Origin: Ilex aquifolium
Lineage: Eukaryota > Streptophyta > Magnoliopsida > Aquifoliales > Aquifoliaceae
Length of the DNA: 64,000 nucleotides
Assembly (NCBI GenBank): GCA_951799425.1
Contig: OX637395.1
Span: forward strand, 16,912,951 to 16,976,950
Direction of reading: 5' to 3'
Shown here: positions 46,231 through 57,934 of the stretch, in pieces
How the letters are laid out: each line of letters begins with the position of its first letter
How positions within the stretch are numbered: the first letter of the stretch is position 1
Notes under the pieces: generated by a model
Databases searched by the model: none
What the model was told of the DNA's origin: nothing
Seen by the model: the letters and a program-made list of their open reading frames with translations, nothing else
Position numbers and translations under genes: made by a program

Positions 46231-47548
46231 TTGCTGCGATCTAATCTCCATCGTCCTCTCCATAGTGAGAATGGCCGAAACAAGTTCCAAACCTCCAACT
46301 CTACTAAACAACAGTGCTTATCTACAACTTCTTTATACTTGGATACAGAGTTAAGAAGCATTTGACGAGTAAACTGGTGTACCTCCTTCAATTGCTGGAT
46401 AAAATCTTTAGCTTTGCCATAAGATCGCTTCAAATTTGGAACTGCAGCCAAATCAAGTGGTGATCTAGGGCTAGCACCATAGACAATCTAGAAAGGGCTA
46501 AGACTAGTGCTATGGTTGATAGAACAGTTGTATGCAAACTCCACTTAATAAATCTTCTAATCTTCAAGTGATCGCCCACCAAACTGCGCAATAAATTACT
46601 CACTGACTAATTAACTACCTCAGTATGACCATCATTCTAGGGATGACAGACACTACTGAACTCCAGGTTTGTGTTGTCTAGCCTCTATAAACTTTGCCAA
46701 AAGTGGCTAACAAAACGGGTATCATAATCCGAGACAATAGACTATGGTAGACAATGCAGATGGTAAACATCCTTGAAGTAGAGATAGGAAACGTGAGAGG
46801 CATCAGCAGTCTTCTAACAAGGAATGAAACATGCCATCTTGGAAAAACATTCCACCACCACATAAATGGAGTCACTACCTCGCTGAATTCGAGGCAAGCC
46901 CGGAGTGAAGTCCATACTAACATCTGCCCAAGGTTGCTGTGGTATTGAAAATGACATATATAGCCCCACATTCATGGTTGTTCCTTTGGATACTTAACAC
47001 ACTTGATGGCCTTCCAAAATTCTGTAGACTTCCTTTCTTAAGGTAGAAAGAATATGTCACGAACTTCAGTCTCTTGTCTCTACTCACATGTCCTTCATTG
47101 TGTAATTCACGAATAAGCTGCAACCGGAGGCTAGATTCAGGAACACATAGTTGGTTTCCTCAAAAGATAAACCCATCAGGGAGGTGGAAATTAATTAGAA
47201 TTCTTATATAGAATTTAGCTAACACCGAGGAAAAGTATGGTTCAGTGGCATATAAATTACAAAAAAAGTCGAACCCCACTACCTTATTTCACATGATGCA
47301 CATTTTTGAGAGCATCAGCCACCTTGTTTAAAGCCCCTGACTTATGCTTTAATACAAAGGTGAACTGCTGCAAATAGCTAGCCCAACCTACATGGCGCTA
47401 GGAAAGCTTATCTTGCATATTGATGTGCTTCAATCAATCATAGTCAAAATAAAAACACAAACTCTCGGTGCATCATATAAGAGTACCAACGCCTCAAAGC
47501 CTTAACGATGGAATAAAACTCCACATTGTAGGTACTGTAATTTTACTT

Positions 47549-47689
47549 AATTTTTCTTTATCTATTTTTTTTTGTTGGGGGGGGGGGGGGGGAGGAAGGG
47601 GAGGGAGGATGGGGACTTGAACCCTTTACCTCAAGAAGGCAAAGCCTTCACAAGACAAGGATTGCCATTGGACCAAAGGCTAGTTGGTG
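47549..47689 (-). mobile_element. tRNA-derived SINE with 14-bp target duplication
   Basis: Flanked by CTGTAATTTTACTT at 47535-47548 and 47690-47703. On the minus strand the head reads CACCAACTAGCCTTTGGTCC with an A-box-like TAGCCTTTGG..CAATGG, then a B-box GGTTCAAGTCC about 50 bases later, a C-rich run (16 G on the plus strand, 47577-47592) and an A-rich tail. Length 141 bp. The unduplicated site is visible in unit B (TATAATTCAACTTGG near 32850). Internal pol III promoter boxes and variable-length duplication are diagnostic of a SINE; the family is not identified. Confidence 0.85.
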
Positions 47690-48169
47690 CTGTAATTTTA
47701 CTTTAAACCTATGAGTTTCTGATTGAAAAATGTCATGCGCTTGGAATTCTGGCTTAAAACAACCCCTATGCTCACCTTAGAGGTGTCACAGTGTAACTCG
47801 AAAGGTTGATAATAGTTCAATAAAGTAAGAACAAGAGCAGTAGTCAACTTCCTCTTAATCAAACAAAAAGCCTATGTGGCTTCATCTGTCTAGCTGAATT
47901 TCCTGTGTTGCATGCCATCCGTAATAGGTGTCATAATTGTACTAAAATGAGGAATGAAATGATGATTGAGGAATGAAATGACAATAAAAGGAAGCTAGGC
48001 CATGAAAACTACATACCTCAAACAGTGTCTTAGGTAATGGCCATTATTTTATTGCCTCCACCTCAGACTGGTCAACTAAAATCCCATCCTCGGAGACCAT
48101 GTAGCCTAAAAATGGGACACTATTAGTCATGAATGAGAACTTCTTGAGAGAATTGAAAAGCTTCTCTCT

Positions 48170-48640
48170 AGGAAAGAATTTGACACTACCTTAGTATTTA
48201 GACCATAACTTTCTACCCTGAAGTCCTTTTGATCTAAAATTTTTACAATAGACACTAGACTTCTAGGGCTACAAAAGTGTATTTGAAAAAAATTTCCTAA
48301 ATCGACCTCTAACCAGGCCAACAATTCCTTGGGGGTTTAGGTAAAAACTGGAGTCCGTTCGAAAACGAATGGATCTGTTCGGATGACAGTTAGTCCTAGT
48401 ACTTTGGTGTCTGACAGAAACTTTGATGGCAAAGCAAAAGTACAGGGAGAAAAAAAAATGGTCGAATGCCAAATATTACGTTCGAATATCCTGTAGATAG
48501 TTCGAACGTCAAGCCTCTAGTTCGAACGTACTGTCACAATTTTGAGTATCAAATCTACGCCGATTAGACTGTTTTCTCATACTATAAATACCTAAGGACG
48601 TCTTTCCTAGCCCTATTTCATCAGTTCTTAACCTTAAAAC
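48170..48640 (+). mobile_element. Internal fragment of the TGTAA...TTACA LTR family
   Basis: Aligns with 6455-6800 and (inverted) 27440-27020: the phrases ACCATAACTTTCTACC, CTAGGGCTACAAAAGTGTAT and ACTATAAATACCTAAGGACG are shared. Words AGTTCGAACGT and CGTTCGAA lie at 48357-48530 and the TATA box at 48580-48591. Both LTR ends are missing and no target duplication is seen. It sits between CTTCTCT and AAAGGACCTCC, which are adjacent in units A and B. Confidence 0.75.
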
Positions 48641-49397
48641 TTAAAGGACCTCCAATAGGTGCTGCAGATATAACTCCTCGGTGGCACTTTAGATAAAAAT
48701 GTCAAAAATAAACGATGACAAAACTGCTAATGGACGGATGGAGGATCTAATTCATGACTCTCATGAAAAGTACTAGGAGAATTAGAAAGGCCAAATGGCA
48801 TAACAAGCCATTCATAAAACCCCTCACACGTCTTAAACGCAATCTTCGACTCATCTTTGGGTCGAATCTGAATCTAATGGTACCCATTCTTAAGATCAAT
48901 CTTGGTGAACACCCTCACTCCACTCAGTTGGTCCAGCAGATCCTCTAACTTGGGAATGGGGAATCTGTAATGAACAATGATCTTGTTAATTTCTTAGCTA
49001 TCCACACACATCCTCGAGAACCATCTTTCTTGGGTCTGAGAAAGGTCGGCACTTCATAATGACTACAAATCTCCTTGATGTGCCCCTTTTCTAAAAGCTC
49101 ATTTACTTGCCTAGGAAGCCCTTCATGTTCCTTGGGGGTCATCCGGTAATGGTTTCTGTTGGGTAAGTTAGCACCAGGAATCAACTTGATTTGATTCTGA
49201 ATTTCTCACAAGGGCGGTAACTCATCCAGCAGATCACCAGGAAGACATCCTGAAATTCTTCAAGTAGAGGTTGTAGTCCTTTAGGGAAAGAAACTCTGCT
49301 AGTTTGCACCTTGCAAACCAACACATAAACAACTCTGGATTCAAACATCTCCTCTTCAAACTAGGCTCTGGGCAACAAATTAGAAGTTCCTCCATAT

Positions 49398-52115
49398 TGT
49401 GGGAGAGATACTATGGATCTTCCCTCATGATTAAACACGTGGGATGCTAGATACTACCTAATGGGGGAGTGAATAGATCAATTAAAATTCTATTTGGATA
49501 ACCATTAATTTTTAACCTAAGTCTACCACAATTACCTTTCAAAAATTAATTTAGCAATTAAGGGTGAGAACCCTTTTAAACAAGAACAACCCATGAACCT
49601 ATGATGTTTGGTGTAATGAATTTGTCAATTTTATCGATTAATACTCAATCTCTCAAGGCAATCCTAACATAATGCATAAACCAACTACCAAACCACTATG
49701 ATAAGAATGTTGAACCAATCATATCAACAAATGCATAGTACCAATATGTGCTACAAATCACAAGTGTATGCAAATATAACAATAAATAACACAAACGATT
49801 TATTGATGCAAAAACCCTTCTCGAAAAAACCACTGGGAACACTTGGGGGTTCAACAAAGCTCAATCTACTATTCCAAAATCAAGTACACAAGACTTATAC
49901 CTCAACTACTACCATGGTTAGACGCTCATTTCCTTCAATAAATCTCTCCGCTGAAACTCACCTACGACATTATGGATAGCTTCACTTGAACTCCTCGTTG
50001 CACGGTTCATTTAGGCCTCTAGCAATCTTTTCCACTAAGATCCTCGGTATACATAGTCTGCAAGTGGGTTTGGTAACACCAAGCAAGTTGCTCTTCTCCA
50101 ATGTGTGAGTTTGGATAGGAATCACAAGATGTGTTAGCCTTTGAATTTAGGGATCTAGGGTTGCTCACAAGCTCTCAAGGTTTTAGATAGGTTGAATTTT
50201 CCCTCAAGAGGCTTACCATAGCATAGGAAATACACCCTTTATTTATAGGCTCATAATAGGGTTTGTCTTGGGGGCCAAGAAAACACAAATTCTCGAATGA
50301 TCACTAGAGCAATGGGAGAGGGGTGGAGGGTAGTGGCAACTGGAATAAAAAAAAGGATTCAAACCATAGTAGGAGAGCAGGGACCATTCGAGTGACCTCA
50401 AGACTGCTCAAATGTCCTGAGAGTGACTTAGAGGGAGGTCTCCACTACCCAGTTGTTTAGCCTTTCCCGATTTTATCCCTAAGTGTTAGGAGACTGCTCT
50501 AACGAAGGCTAGTGAACATAAGGTGGTCCCTACTGATTTTTTAAGCCTAAAACTTGTCCTCTTGAGCACTAAAGAGTGTTGCTCAAGTAGGGTCCAATTA
50601 TGGCTCAACCTATATTTTCAAAACACAATGAAGGTTTAGAAAACTATTTCATTGAAAATCCCTAGGAGCCATACTCGGATTAATCACTGATTCCGTTTTA
50701 AATCTAATCCTCCTAAGTCTAATAAATTAAACCAAAGGTTTTGAAATCTCTAAGGACATTACTTTGTCCTAAGTAAGAAGGTGCATATGAGGGTCTCTTG
50801 ATATTGCTGGAAGCACATACTCCTCCCTTCCATTGAAGCTTTTCGGATCTTCAACTTTGTAGTATCATGACGATAGAATAGGTTGACATTTATAAAAACA
50901 CATCATTAAATTTTTCAATTACAAACATGATCCTTACAATCTCTCCTTTTGGCAATTTCATAACAAAATACACAAGTAAGAAATTTAAGATTACAACTCG
51001 CAAACTGCTAGAACAAAATGAATCATAACCTAATCTCAACACCTATGTACATATCTCTAAATCTCAATATCTTGTCTTTTGATGAATGCTTTAAAGATTA
51101 TATTCATGCACATCACCACTCAAACCAATACCTCCCAGAATTCTTTAAGTAGAGGCTACAGTTCTTCAGGGACAGAAACTCAGCTAGTCTACTCCTTGCA
51201 GACCAACGCGTAAACAAATATGGAACTTCCCACAGCATGGTTTATTTAGTCCTCGAGCAATCTTCTTCACCAAGATCTTCGATATACGTAGTCTACAAGT
51301 GGGTAGCACCAAGCAAATTGTTCTTCTCCAATGTGTGAGTTTGGATAGGTTAGCCTTTGGATTTAGGAATCTAGAGTTGCTCACAAGCTCTCAAGGTTTT
51401 AAATAAGCTGAATTTTCTCTCAAGAGGCTTATCCTAGCATAGGAAATACAACCTCTATTTAGAGGCTCGGAATAAGATTTGTCTTGGGACCAAGAAAACA
51501 CAAATTCGCGAACAATCACTCGAGTAGTGGGAGAGCGGTGGGAGGGTGGTGGATGCTAGAGCAACTTTAGGGCCGTGGGAGCCGTCTCAAGACCATTCAA
51601 GCTACTTGAGAGTGACCCAGGGGCGATCTCCACTACCCACTCCCTAAGCCTTTCCCAAATTTATCCCTAAGTGTTCAAAGACCGCTCTAGCGAAGACTAG
51701 CAAACATAGGGTGATTCCTACTAGTTTTTTAAGCCTAAAACCAAGCAAAACACTTGTCATCTTGAGCATTAAAGATGGTGGCTCTATCTATGTTTTCAAA
51801 ACACAATAAATGTTAGAAAAAAAATTCTTTGAAAATCCCTAGGAGACATACTAAGATTAATCATCGATTCCATTTTAACTCTAATCCTCCTAAGTCTAAT
51901 AAATTAAACCAAGGGTTCTTAGGTCTCTAAGATCATTACCTTTATCCTAGGCAAGAAGATGCATATGGAGGGTCTATTGATATTGCTTGAAGCACATACT
52001 CCTTAAATTGATGCTTTCAGATTTTTAACTTTGTAGAATCATGACCATAGAATTGGTTGAGATTTATAAAAGGACTTCATGAAATCAGCCAATTACAAAC
52101 ATGATCCTTACACCA
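49398..52115 (-). mobile_element. Copia-like element remnant, two LTRs, deleted inside (TSD CATAT)
   Basis: The element begins TGTGGGAG and ends TTACACCA, flanked by CATAT at 49393-49397 and 52116-52120; removal restores the spacing seen in units A and B. Minus orientation: 3' LTR 49398-50940 (ends CCTTACA), then a purine tract AAAAGGAGAGAT at 50941-50955 of the kind seen before copia 3' LTRs, 170 bp of internal sequence, an 85-bp piece of gypsy protease-RT linker (51130-51215), and a truncated 5' LTR to 52115. The same family appears as a solo LTR at 60069-62266. No coding domain survives, so copia placement rests on the purine tract and LTR style. Confidence 0.8.
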
Positions 52116-52120
52116 CATAT

Positions 52121-52485
52121 GGTGGCTTTGGGGAAAGATCTTTACTAGGTAACATAACTATTTTAACATTATCAAACATGAAACTGTAAGTGTTCCTCCT
52201 CCCATCATGCCTAAAAGATCGGTCAAACTGCCATGGTCTGCCTAGCAAAAAGTGACACGTGTCCATGGTAATCACACCCCACCATACCTTATCCATATAT
52301 TTCAAACTAAAGGAACAGGACACTAAACATTGTTTGTAAATTGTTACCTCGCTGCCCTTCTTGAGCCATGCCAATTTTTATGGTTGGGGTGCTAATCTAT
52401 GGGTAGGCCCAATTTCTGGACAGCCTCTTCTGCCATGATGTTCTCACAGTTGTCGAGTCAATAATTAGGCAACATAAATTTTCAC
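52121..52485 (-). pseudogene. Gypsy unit C: protease
   Basis: 52374-52108 reads AWLKKGSEVTIYKQCLVSCS, GVITMDTCHFLLGRPWQFDR and FDNVKIVMLPSKD, homologous to 44133-43860 of unit B. The part toward the active site (52380-52480) is broken. The unit ends at about 52485, where Athila-like element 3 begins. Confidence 0.75.
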
Positions 52486-52869
52486 CCATGGATCCCCAAT
52501 ATGAATAATTTTCTCCAAAATTCAACCCAATTGTTGTATACTAGTTTTATTTCTGATTTATCCTTTTAGCTTTATTTGTTTTGTTTTAGATATTGAATAT
52601 GTAGGTGGGTACAATGTCATAGAAGGTATGTCCTCCCTAAATTTTACCATTCTGATTTTCATTGTTCTGTTGGAGATTAAACACATACTTATACATTGGG
52701 GACAATGTAATGTTTAGAGTGGGGGTGAACATTTTCAATATGTGTGCATATGTGTGTGCATTGCATTGCATCAAAAAAAAAATTCATAATTAAAATTTTT
52801 ATTTTATTTTATTTTAGTTGGTAGAATTTTTTTGCTTAATAATTTTTTCTAAGTATGGAGATGGGGAAT

Positions 52870-53168
52870 CCACTAGACAACGTGTCCGGATGGTCATGAC
52901 CTTGCGTCCGAACGGTGTTGAGTATAAAGTCCAGAAAATTTTCTAAGTGTGGAGATGGTGCCAAGCTCTCTAGAACACACGTCTGAACGGTCATGCTAAT
53001 GCGTCTAGATGGAAATACTAATCGTTTTCAATTCCAGAACACGCGTCCGGACAGGACCTAACTTGCGTCCGGAGGCGTGGTTATTAAGGCTGATTAAATG
53101 AGGTTGTTGAGGCGCGTCCAGACGGTTACTTGCGTCTGAACGTGTGTGAAAAATCTATAAAAACCAGC
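52870..53168 (+). promoter_or_regulatory. TCCGGA word block and TATA box before the accessory ORF
   Basis: Words GTGTCCGGATGG, GCGTCCGAACGG, CGTCTGAACGG, CGCGTCCGGACAGG, GCGTCCGGAGG, GCGTCCAGACGG and GCGTCTGAACG follow each other over 270 bases, about 20-60 bases apart. TCTATAAAAACC at 53154-53165 follows at once, then a CT-rich leader to ATG 53271. The LTR of the same element has the same words at 56430-56535 followed by GATATAAATAG at about 56597. Confidence 0.65.
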
Positions 53169-53270
53169 TACTTGAACGATTTTCTGCATCCTCTTCTTAT
53201 ACAATATAGTTCAAATAGCACTTCCCTCCAACCCAAGACTCTCTTTTCATCTTCTTCTTTGACTCCCTCA

Positions 53271-54083
53271 ATGGCACCTCCTAAGACTTCAACTTCAAAG
53301 AGGGCACGGACTAGCACTCAGGAGACTCATGACGAGGGTCGCACTTTCGATCCTCAGCGTTTCGAGACGTTAGATGCCAAAGTAAGGTTCTTCCAGCACA
53401 ACGTAAACAAACCCTTTGTTTGCGAGAGACAAATCGAGTACGAGGACTTTGCCAGGTTAGGTGTTAGAAACATTATTTGTTCTAGGAGATGGGCTGGGTT
53501 TATGGGACGAGAGTGGTTATGTGTGCCTGTTTTAGCACAAGAATTTTATAGTAATGCGGATGACCACGAGGATGGCACTTTTTGTACTTTTGTTCGTGGC
53601 AAGAACATTTGGGTTAACACTACCATTATTGCTCAGTTAACTAGAATGAATCAAGCTAGAGTGGCCAACCTAGACTACCCACAGGTGTACTCGGGTGATC
53701 TTGTTGCGAGAGAGCTATTGGATGATGCCGAGTTTGTCTGGACCAATGATCACAGGTTCCTTCAGGAAGGAGATTTGACAAACAAATATAAGATAATGAA
53801 TTTGATTTTGGTGTCAAATATTTTGCCCTTGCTGACAAACAACCATATTTACCCAGATCGAGCACGACTGCTTTATGCTATGGGCACGAGTCGATCCATT
53901 GATCTCCCCTCCTTGATATTCGCTGAGATGCGGCAAGCGATAGTAGACCCCAAGAAGGGATCTCTCCCTTTTGCTAGCATTGCTACTGCATTGTGTGAGC
54001 AGGCTAGAGTGGTGGTGGACGCTACTATAGAGAGGGCTAAGAAAGTTGTAGTCCTTAACTCTGGCTTTTTATTGAAGAGTTAG
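53271..54083 (+). CDS. Accessory (env-position) ORF of Athila-like element 3
   Basis: Encodes 270 residues from ATG 53271; the frame is open from 53130 but the TATA box and leader place the start at 53271. It begins with a basic, Ser/Thr-rich stretch (MAPPKTSTSKRARTS), then the domain: RRWAGFMGREWLCVPVLAQE, FVRGKNIWVN, NHIYPDRARLLYAMG. This resembles the putative plant transposon protein family (Transposase_32, from memory) often found 3' of pol in Athila-type elements; its role is unknown. Just after the stop, the +1 frame continues with REKQGELAAEE and an acidic end finishing in DPSSDK near 54222, like elements 1 and 2, so the original protein was probably longer and a frameshift near 54065 cut the tail. 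Confidence 0.7.
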   Translation: MAPPKTSTSKRARTSTQETHDEGRTFDPQRFETLDAKVRFFQHNVNKPFVCERQIEYEDFARLGVRNIICSRRWAGFMGREWLCVPVLAQEFYSNADDHEDGTFCTFVRGKNIWVNTTIIAQLTRMNQARVANLDYPQVYSGDLVARELLDDAEFVWTNDHRFLQEGDLTNKYKIMNLILVSNILPLLTNNHIYPDRARLLYAMGTSRSIDLPSLIFAEMRQAIVDPKKGSLPFASIATALCEQARVVVDATIERAKKVVVLNSGFLLKS

Positions 54084-54222
54084 AGTGGGTCGAGAGAAGC
54101 AGGGGGAGCTAGCAGCTGAGGAGCCGTTGCCTATGGAAGAGCAGTGGGATCAGTTTCTCAATTTGGATGAGGACTTTGATTTTCCAGTTGATGAAGAGAC
54201 TGATCCCAGTTCTGATAAGTAG

Positions 54223-56211
54223 CTATTATTTGTTATTCCAAGGGAGCAGAGAGAGATGAGAAGATGAGAGAGATGAGGACTTAGATGAGAGGGCCAGGGC
54301 AGAGTTCTCAGGGTCATGCGGGTTCATCTACTTAGTTGTGAGAGGGTTCTTCTATGTCTTTGTAGTCCACTTGGGGTGTGGGGAGGAAGTTTTTTTTTAG
54401 ATCAAAGCCTTTATAATTAATCGAGTCTAGGCTTGATCTTGTTGTCTTTTGAGGTATGTAGTTCACAAAAGCTTCAATATATTAGAAAATACATATTATG
54501 TTTTAGTGCGTGTCAACCTTAGTCATTAAATATCTAAATAACATATTTATGCATAATTTGACAACACAATATAGGAATAATTTGCTTAACTTTAAATTTG
54601 TAACTGTTTAAGTATCACATACAACTTTATTCTATATTTTTGTATATCATATCATGTTCTTATAAAAACTCACAATTTGTGCAATTTAAACTCTACCAAG
54701 TTGAAAATTTGTTAGGTATTTTACCTTGAGAACTTGAAACATATAGTGGAGATGCATAAAAACTCTGATGAGTTTTGATCCAATCTTTCTTGAAGGATTA
54801 TTTACATTTACTCAAAAAAATATTTTTATTCAGCTAATCTCCTTCAATAGTCTCACTATCTTTGTTTTGGTCAACACCAATATTATAAATGGTTGCTTGA
54901 CTTTAAATTATTTGCATGGGAAGTGTGTTATTAAGAACTCTTGAGATATGATTTTAGGCCATCTTTGTCATTATTTGAGTTTGAGCTTTATTCTTTGAAT
55001 ATTATTATCCCTAGAAGCCGTGATTGAACCTTTGAAGAAAAATTTTATTTCTTATACCAAACATATAATAACCAAGTCAATGAAAAAAATAATATCATTT
55101 ACCCTTGGTTATTCCGATATTGAGCTTTTATTGTTTATGTAATTTGAGAAATGTTGGTTGAGGAAAAAAAAAAGGTTTTGCATACTTGTGAATATTTGCA
55201 TTAGATGTATTGCTAAAAAAAGAAATATATACATTCAGTTGTCTTGTTAAAAAGAAAAAAAAGTTGAAAAGAAAACGAATGACAATATGTCTAGCTGTGA
55301 AAAAATAAATTGAAAAAATAGAAAAAAAATAGCAAGCATGAGTTTGAAAAAAAAAATATGAGCAAGGGTTGTAAATTGTGCTTCTAAATAATGAAGAGTA
55401 AAAAGTTATGGAAGAAGTTTGGTTGTGTAATGTAAATATTCTCTCGGGATAGTCTTTTGAATTCCTGAATATCATTCATTTCAAAACCCTAATCCCAAGG
55501 CCCCATTACAACCCTAGATAAAGACCTAGTTGATCTCAAGAGTGTATTGGTGGATGCATAACTTGTGTGAATAAGGAAGAGAATGGTGATTATTTGTTTA
55601 TTATGTATTGATTTCCTTTCATGAGGTTATGTCAAATCCTTTTCTTTTGGATTACAATTATTTAAATGGAACATGTGAGCATTATTTTGTTTTGATTTAA
55701 ATATCTTCTTCTCAAATGTGATATTTGAGGGAATAGTCACTATAATATGAGAGAATCTTTTATGAATGAATTATGTAGTGAGATTTGGCATTGAGACGAA
55801 TAGTTAATAGCTGTAGATGTGATTACCGGATAAATTAATGACTTGGTATAATTAATTCACACTACATACGAGTTTATATGGGAATATGATAATTACATAC
55901 ATTTATATAGCGTAGAATTTTATATTTTACTTTGCATGAGCTTATAAAAAAGGCTTAAAGTTCAGAATTTCTATATTGTGGTAGCAATTTGTGTTATAAT
56001 ATTATTATTCAGATATTTGATCACAGGGTGATGTTTGTGGGTATCATCTCTGGAAACCCTCACGAGACTATACTCATCCACTAGGGAAAACCTAGGGGTT
56101 TAAAGACTTGTTGCATATGCTAAATGTAGTCTTGAGTCCTATGAAAGTGGAGATGGATTTATTTTCTTTTCTTTTACCTTACTAAGGACTAGAAAGGAAT
56201 GGATTGGGGGG
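54223..56211 (+). other. 3' internal non-coding region of Athila-like element 3
   Basis: AT-rich with A-runs at 55160-55350. It shares short phrases with 37900-39450 of element 1 (ATTTTAGGCCAT near 54950, AAGGCCCCATTACAACC near 55497, AACCCTCACGAGACTA near 56057), so the two regions have common ancestry. No coding sequence is seen. Confidence 0.6.
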
Positions 56212-56640
56212 TGTGATTAGCATCTTATAATGTTTTAGTTTGATGGGTAATACGAGTTATTTACATGGGATAGAATGTTAAATATATTAATTTATTTGGG
56301 ATTTGGTATGATTTTAGTGATGGAATGTATGTTCTCACTTTGTAGGTAAATAATATAAATTGGAGGAGTATTGATGGACTTGAAATGGGCAAGAGTTGGA
56401 AGCTAGGAAGAAGAGAGACATTGGAACACGCGTCCGGACAGAGACTGCTATTGTGTCTGGACGGAATGTCCAGAATTGGCAAAACGAAGATCTTGAAGGT
56501 TGGAGCTTATTCGAAAGTGCATCCGAACGCGTGTTATTATTCACCAAGGATTCTGAACTAGAGTTGTACCCTGACTGGGATTGTTTTTCTGAGAGATATA
56601 AATAGAAAAAATAGTTATTAGTTGAGGGGGTTGATTATTG

Positions 56641-57934
56641 GGAAAATTGGAAAGGGGTACACTAAATTAGAATTAATTGTAAAAAAATACACAGAAAAAA
56701 ATGTATGATAAAAAAAGTCCTTAATTTTGATACTTATTTATTTCCAAGTATGTTATTTGAAATTTTCATATTTTATTCTGACATTTATATCCTCCCTTGA
56801 TCCATGCGTATTTTTTTTGGAAAGTGGTGCATTAAACATCTCCTAGTTTTATGGGAGAACTTTAATATTCCGTATTTTTATGCCCTCCGTTGATTCATGC
56901 ATATTTTTTTTAGAAAGTGGTTTTGTTTTCAAATTATATTTAATGCACCTTGATTCATGCGTATTTTTTTTTTTGGAAAGTGATTTTGTTTTCAAATTAT
57001 ATTAATATCCGAATTCCATAACAGTGTAATAATAACAGTATAACAATAACAGTGGAACAAGACATTTACACAAAATATTGTATTATTACATTTTGTCAAA
57101 CATATATTTTCATATAATTTCATTCAAAACAGTCCATCTCTACTCTAGTTTGAATTTGATACAACATGCACAAAATCACTGAACACTGTTTTTGTTACAG
57201 TATATTATTACATTATCTTTATTACAGCGTATTGTTACACTATTTTTGTTACACTATTGTTTAATGAATTTGTTACGCTACAACTACGACTACGGTTATA
57301 GGAATGGATTTTTTAGTCAATTCATAAAACCGTCCGTGTCTTCTGGCAATTGGACTTCGGTTTTCCTACGATTTTCAATACTGAATTAAAACAGCAGCAT
57401 GAAGAATTTGATGGAAAATTCGATATTGAAGAAAAGCGGAACCTACAAGGAATAAGCCTTGAATTCTAGATTGGAGCAAAGATTCGCAGAAAGCTCCAAA
57501 AATTGCCACTATGGAAGCAATTTGCTCAAGAATGTGAGTGAAAAAAGATGAATGGTGAAGTTCTCTATTCCTTATATAGGCTACAGATTAGTGTGGAAAA
57601 GACATTCTACATGGGATAAAGCTGTGTTGTACAAATTGTTACCCAAATCTTGTATCTCAAGTAATGTGTCAAAATCTCATGCATTAAATATTATGTGGAG
57701 TTAATAGACCCTACTAATCCAACCGCCTGTATTGATTTAAGATATAAAATTTGTACAAATATTTATGCAACACAACATTGCTCTTCTTTATGCGACTAAA
57801 ATAAATTCCCACCTACAAAATTAATGATGTGAGGCTATGACGCATTTAATCCCCAAATGTCTTTGTTGGAAACAGTGAAACCCTTAATTTCTTGTCTCGC
57901 ATTTGCGTTAACTTGTGAGAAGGCGAGGCTTTAA
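56641..57934. other. AT-rich sequence with short degenerate repeats, no gene
   Basis: A phrase like TTGATTCATGCGTATTTTTTTT..GGAAAGTG occurs three times (about 56797, 56890 and 56951). At 57014-57055 and 57195-57260 there are AACAGTATAACAATAACAG-type runs, partly complementary to each other. No gene is supported. Confidence 0.4.

Larger units (their letters stand above)
46231..49392 (-). pseudogene. Gypsy unit C: integrase, RNase H and RT
   Basis: Minus strand order from right to left. The RT entry at 49184-48945 has NRNHYRMTPKEHEGLPRQVNELLEKG-type sequence (IPGANLPN, HYRMTPKEHEGL); the RT palm at 48650-48930 is frameshifted; the RT end is near 48000-48165; RNase H 47160-47950; integrase 46240-47150 (QQLKEVHQF at 46400). 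It is interrupted by a SINE (47549-47689), an LTR fragment (about 48170-48640) and, at 49398, a copia-like element. All frames are broken. Confidence 0.7.
52486..56640 (+). mobile_element. Athila-like element 3, 3' half
   Basis: The fragment starts within the 3' internal region (GGGGACAATGTAATGTTTAG, then GAGTGGGGGTG near 52720). It carries a TCCGGA word block, an accessory ORF, a long AT-rich non-coding stretch, the TTGCATATGCTAAATG phrase (56113) and a polypurine tract before an LTR that starts at 56212 (TGTGATTAGC). The LTR breaks off near 56640. gag, pol and the 5' LTR are absent. The 1-415 fragment is another copy of the same family in the opposite direction. Confidence 0.75.

Noticed and set aside
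47549..47689. Possible tRNA gene
   Set aside because: A and B boxes are present, but there is no full cloverleaf. The tail, G run and 14-bp duplication indicate a SINE.
55128..55475. Minus-strand frame rich in Phe/Tyr/Ser
   Set aside because: It reflects poly-A tracts read in reverse within the non-coding part of Athila-like element 3.
57014..57265. Possible long hairpin from AACAGTATAACAATAACAG-type runs
   Set aside because: Complementarity is limited to AT-rich, low-complexity runs. No clear ends or target duplication could be found.
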